Shown piece by piece: positions 12,535 through 12,928 of a stretch of DNA of 12,928 nucleotides. Made by a program: the position numbers and the translations under genes. The notes beneath the pieces are model-generated. The model saw only the letters and a program-made list of their open reading frames with translations. It was not told where the DNA came from and searched no databases. Each line of letters starts with the position of its first letter. Position 1 is the stretch's first letter. The DNA comes from Salinarimonas sp051117315 (GTDB lineage: Bacteria > Pseudomonadota > Alphaproteobacteria > Rhizobiales > Beijerinckiaceae), in the NCBI GenBank assembly GCA_051117315.1, contig JBNPEA010000079.1, positions 1-12,928 on the forward strand, in the 5' to 3' direction.

Positions 12535-12928
12535 TCAGCGGGCGAGCGCGATCAAGAGGGCGAGGGCGGCGGCGATCTCCGCCGCCTGCTGGGCGGCGCC
12601 GGCGACGTCCCCGGTCTGGCCGCCGATCTTCGCCACCGACCAGCGGGTGAGCGCCCATCCCGCGACGCCCGTGGCGACGCAGGCGGCGATCATGCCGGCG
12701 AGCGGCAGCCCTCCGGCGAGCGCCAGCGCGAGCGCGATCGCGGCACCGAGCGCGCCGGCCTGGACGAGGGCGGCGCGGGGAAGCCGGCCGACCGAGGCGG
12801 AGGCGCCGTCGGCGCGAGCGGGATCGGCCAGCGCCAGGGGAACGAGCGTCGCCGCGCGCGAGAGCGCCGACAGCGCGCAGAACGCCGCCGCGGCGCCGAG
12901 CGTGCCGGCGGCCTCGAGCAGCGCCGCC
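12535..12928 (-). CDS. cobS: Adenosylcobinamide-GDP ribazoletransferase CobS, C-terminal part
   Basis: Inner-membrane enzyme that joins adenosylcobinamide-GDP and alpha-ribazole (phosphate) in the last steps of cobalamin synthesis. Only the C-terminal 131 codons are in the window; the gene continues past 12928, and the full protein is about 250 residues. The visible part shows LSRAATLVPLALADPARADG (the conserved 'SRa...p.ArpdG' loop), several Ala/Leu membrane segments (ALVQAGALGAAIALALALAG, LAGMIAACVATGVAGWAL), and the diagnostic end KIGGQTGDVAGAAQQAAEIAAAL. Frame is fixed by the TGA at 12535-12537. DUF1289 follows 14 bases later on the same strand. No other cobalamin gene is in view. Confidence 0.95.
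   Translation of the reverse strand, partial: AALLEAAGTLGAAAAFCALSALSRAATLVPLALADPARADGASASVGRLPRAALVQAGALGAAIALALALAGGLPLAGMIAACVATGVAGWALTRWSVAKIGGQTGDVAGAAQQAAEIAAALALLIALAR

Noticed and set aside
10776..12650. A 624-codon plus-strand open frame over the antitoxin, protease and DUF1289 genes
   Set aside because: Antisense to three supported genes; Arg/His/Gly-rich translation without domains.

Overview
The window is about 70% G+C with strong G/C preference at third codon positions. Its gene families (a four-gene cbb3 oxidase operon with a fused-style CcoN N-terminus, an IF-1 paralogue, an IDH of the eukaryotic-like NADP type, and a cobS / DUF1289 / retropepsin cluster) point to an alphaproteobacterium, probably in the Hyphomicrobiales (Methylobacterium/Salinarimonas-like). 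That placement is inferred from gene content and codon use; no rRNA or other phylogenetic marker was compared.

Layout. 1-1021: a GyrI-like effector-binding protein (+) and, convergent to it, an unrecognised protein with a cysteine-rich tail (-). 1247-2512: an exported Leu/Ile/Val-type substrate-binding protein (-). It is divergent from the ccoN-ccoO-ccoQ-ccoP operon (2673-6139, +), which encodes a complete cbb3 cytochrome c oxidase. A good FNR/FixK box (TTGAC-N4-ATCAA, 2562-2575) sits between them, as expected for a micro-oxic respiratory operon. A perfect 13-bp hairpin closes the operon. 6219-6853: a vapBC toxin-antitoxin pair (-). 7012-7455: an uncertain hypothetical gene (-). 7496-7777: infA, encoding IF-1 with an extra Gly/Pro/Arg tail (+). 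7860-8200: a RelB/RHH-type antitoxin followed by only the first 18 codons of a ParE-like toxin. 8301-8510: a cold-shock protein (-) with a structured leader and a nested-hairpin terminator. 8807-10024: NADP isocitrate dehydrogenase (-). 10156-11435: a Xre/RES toxin-antitoxin operon (-) behind a 14-bp inverted-repeat operator. 11538-12928: retropepsin-like membrane protease, DUF1289 protein and the C-terminal half of cobS, in the transcription order cobS, DUF1289, protease (-).

How it fits together. The cco genes form a translationally tight unit that makes a high-affinity terminal oxidase for low oxygen; its assembly genes (ccoGHIS) are not in the window. From 6.2 to 11.5 kb, housekeeping genes (infA, csp, icd) alternate with three toxin-antitoxin loci, one of them broken. 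This looks like core genome with small mobile-type cassettes inserted between transcription units. No tRNA, rRNA, CRISPR array, insertion sequence or phage gene was seen. I do not see a clear, wholly new multi-gene system. The best leads are the cysteine-rich protein, the solitary antitoxin with a truncated toxin, the Xre/RES operator, and the structured non-coding stretches around csp and icd.
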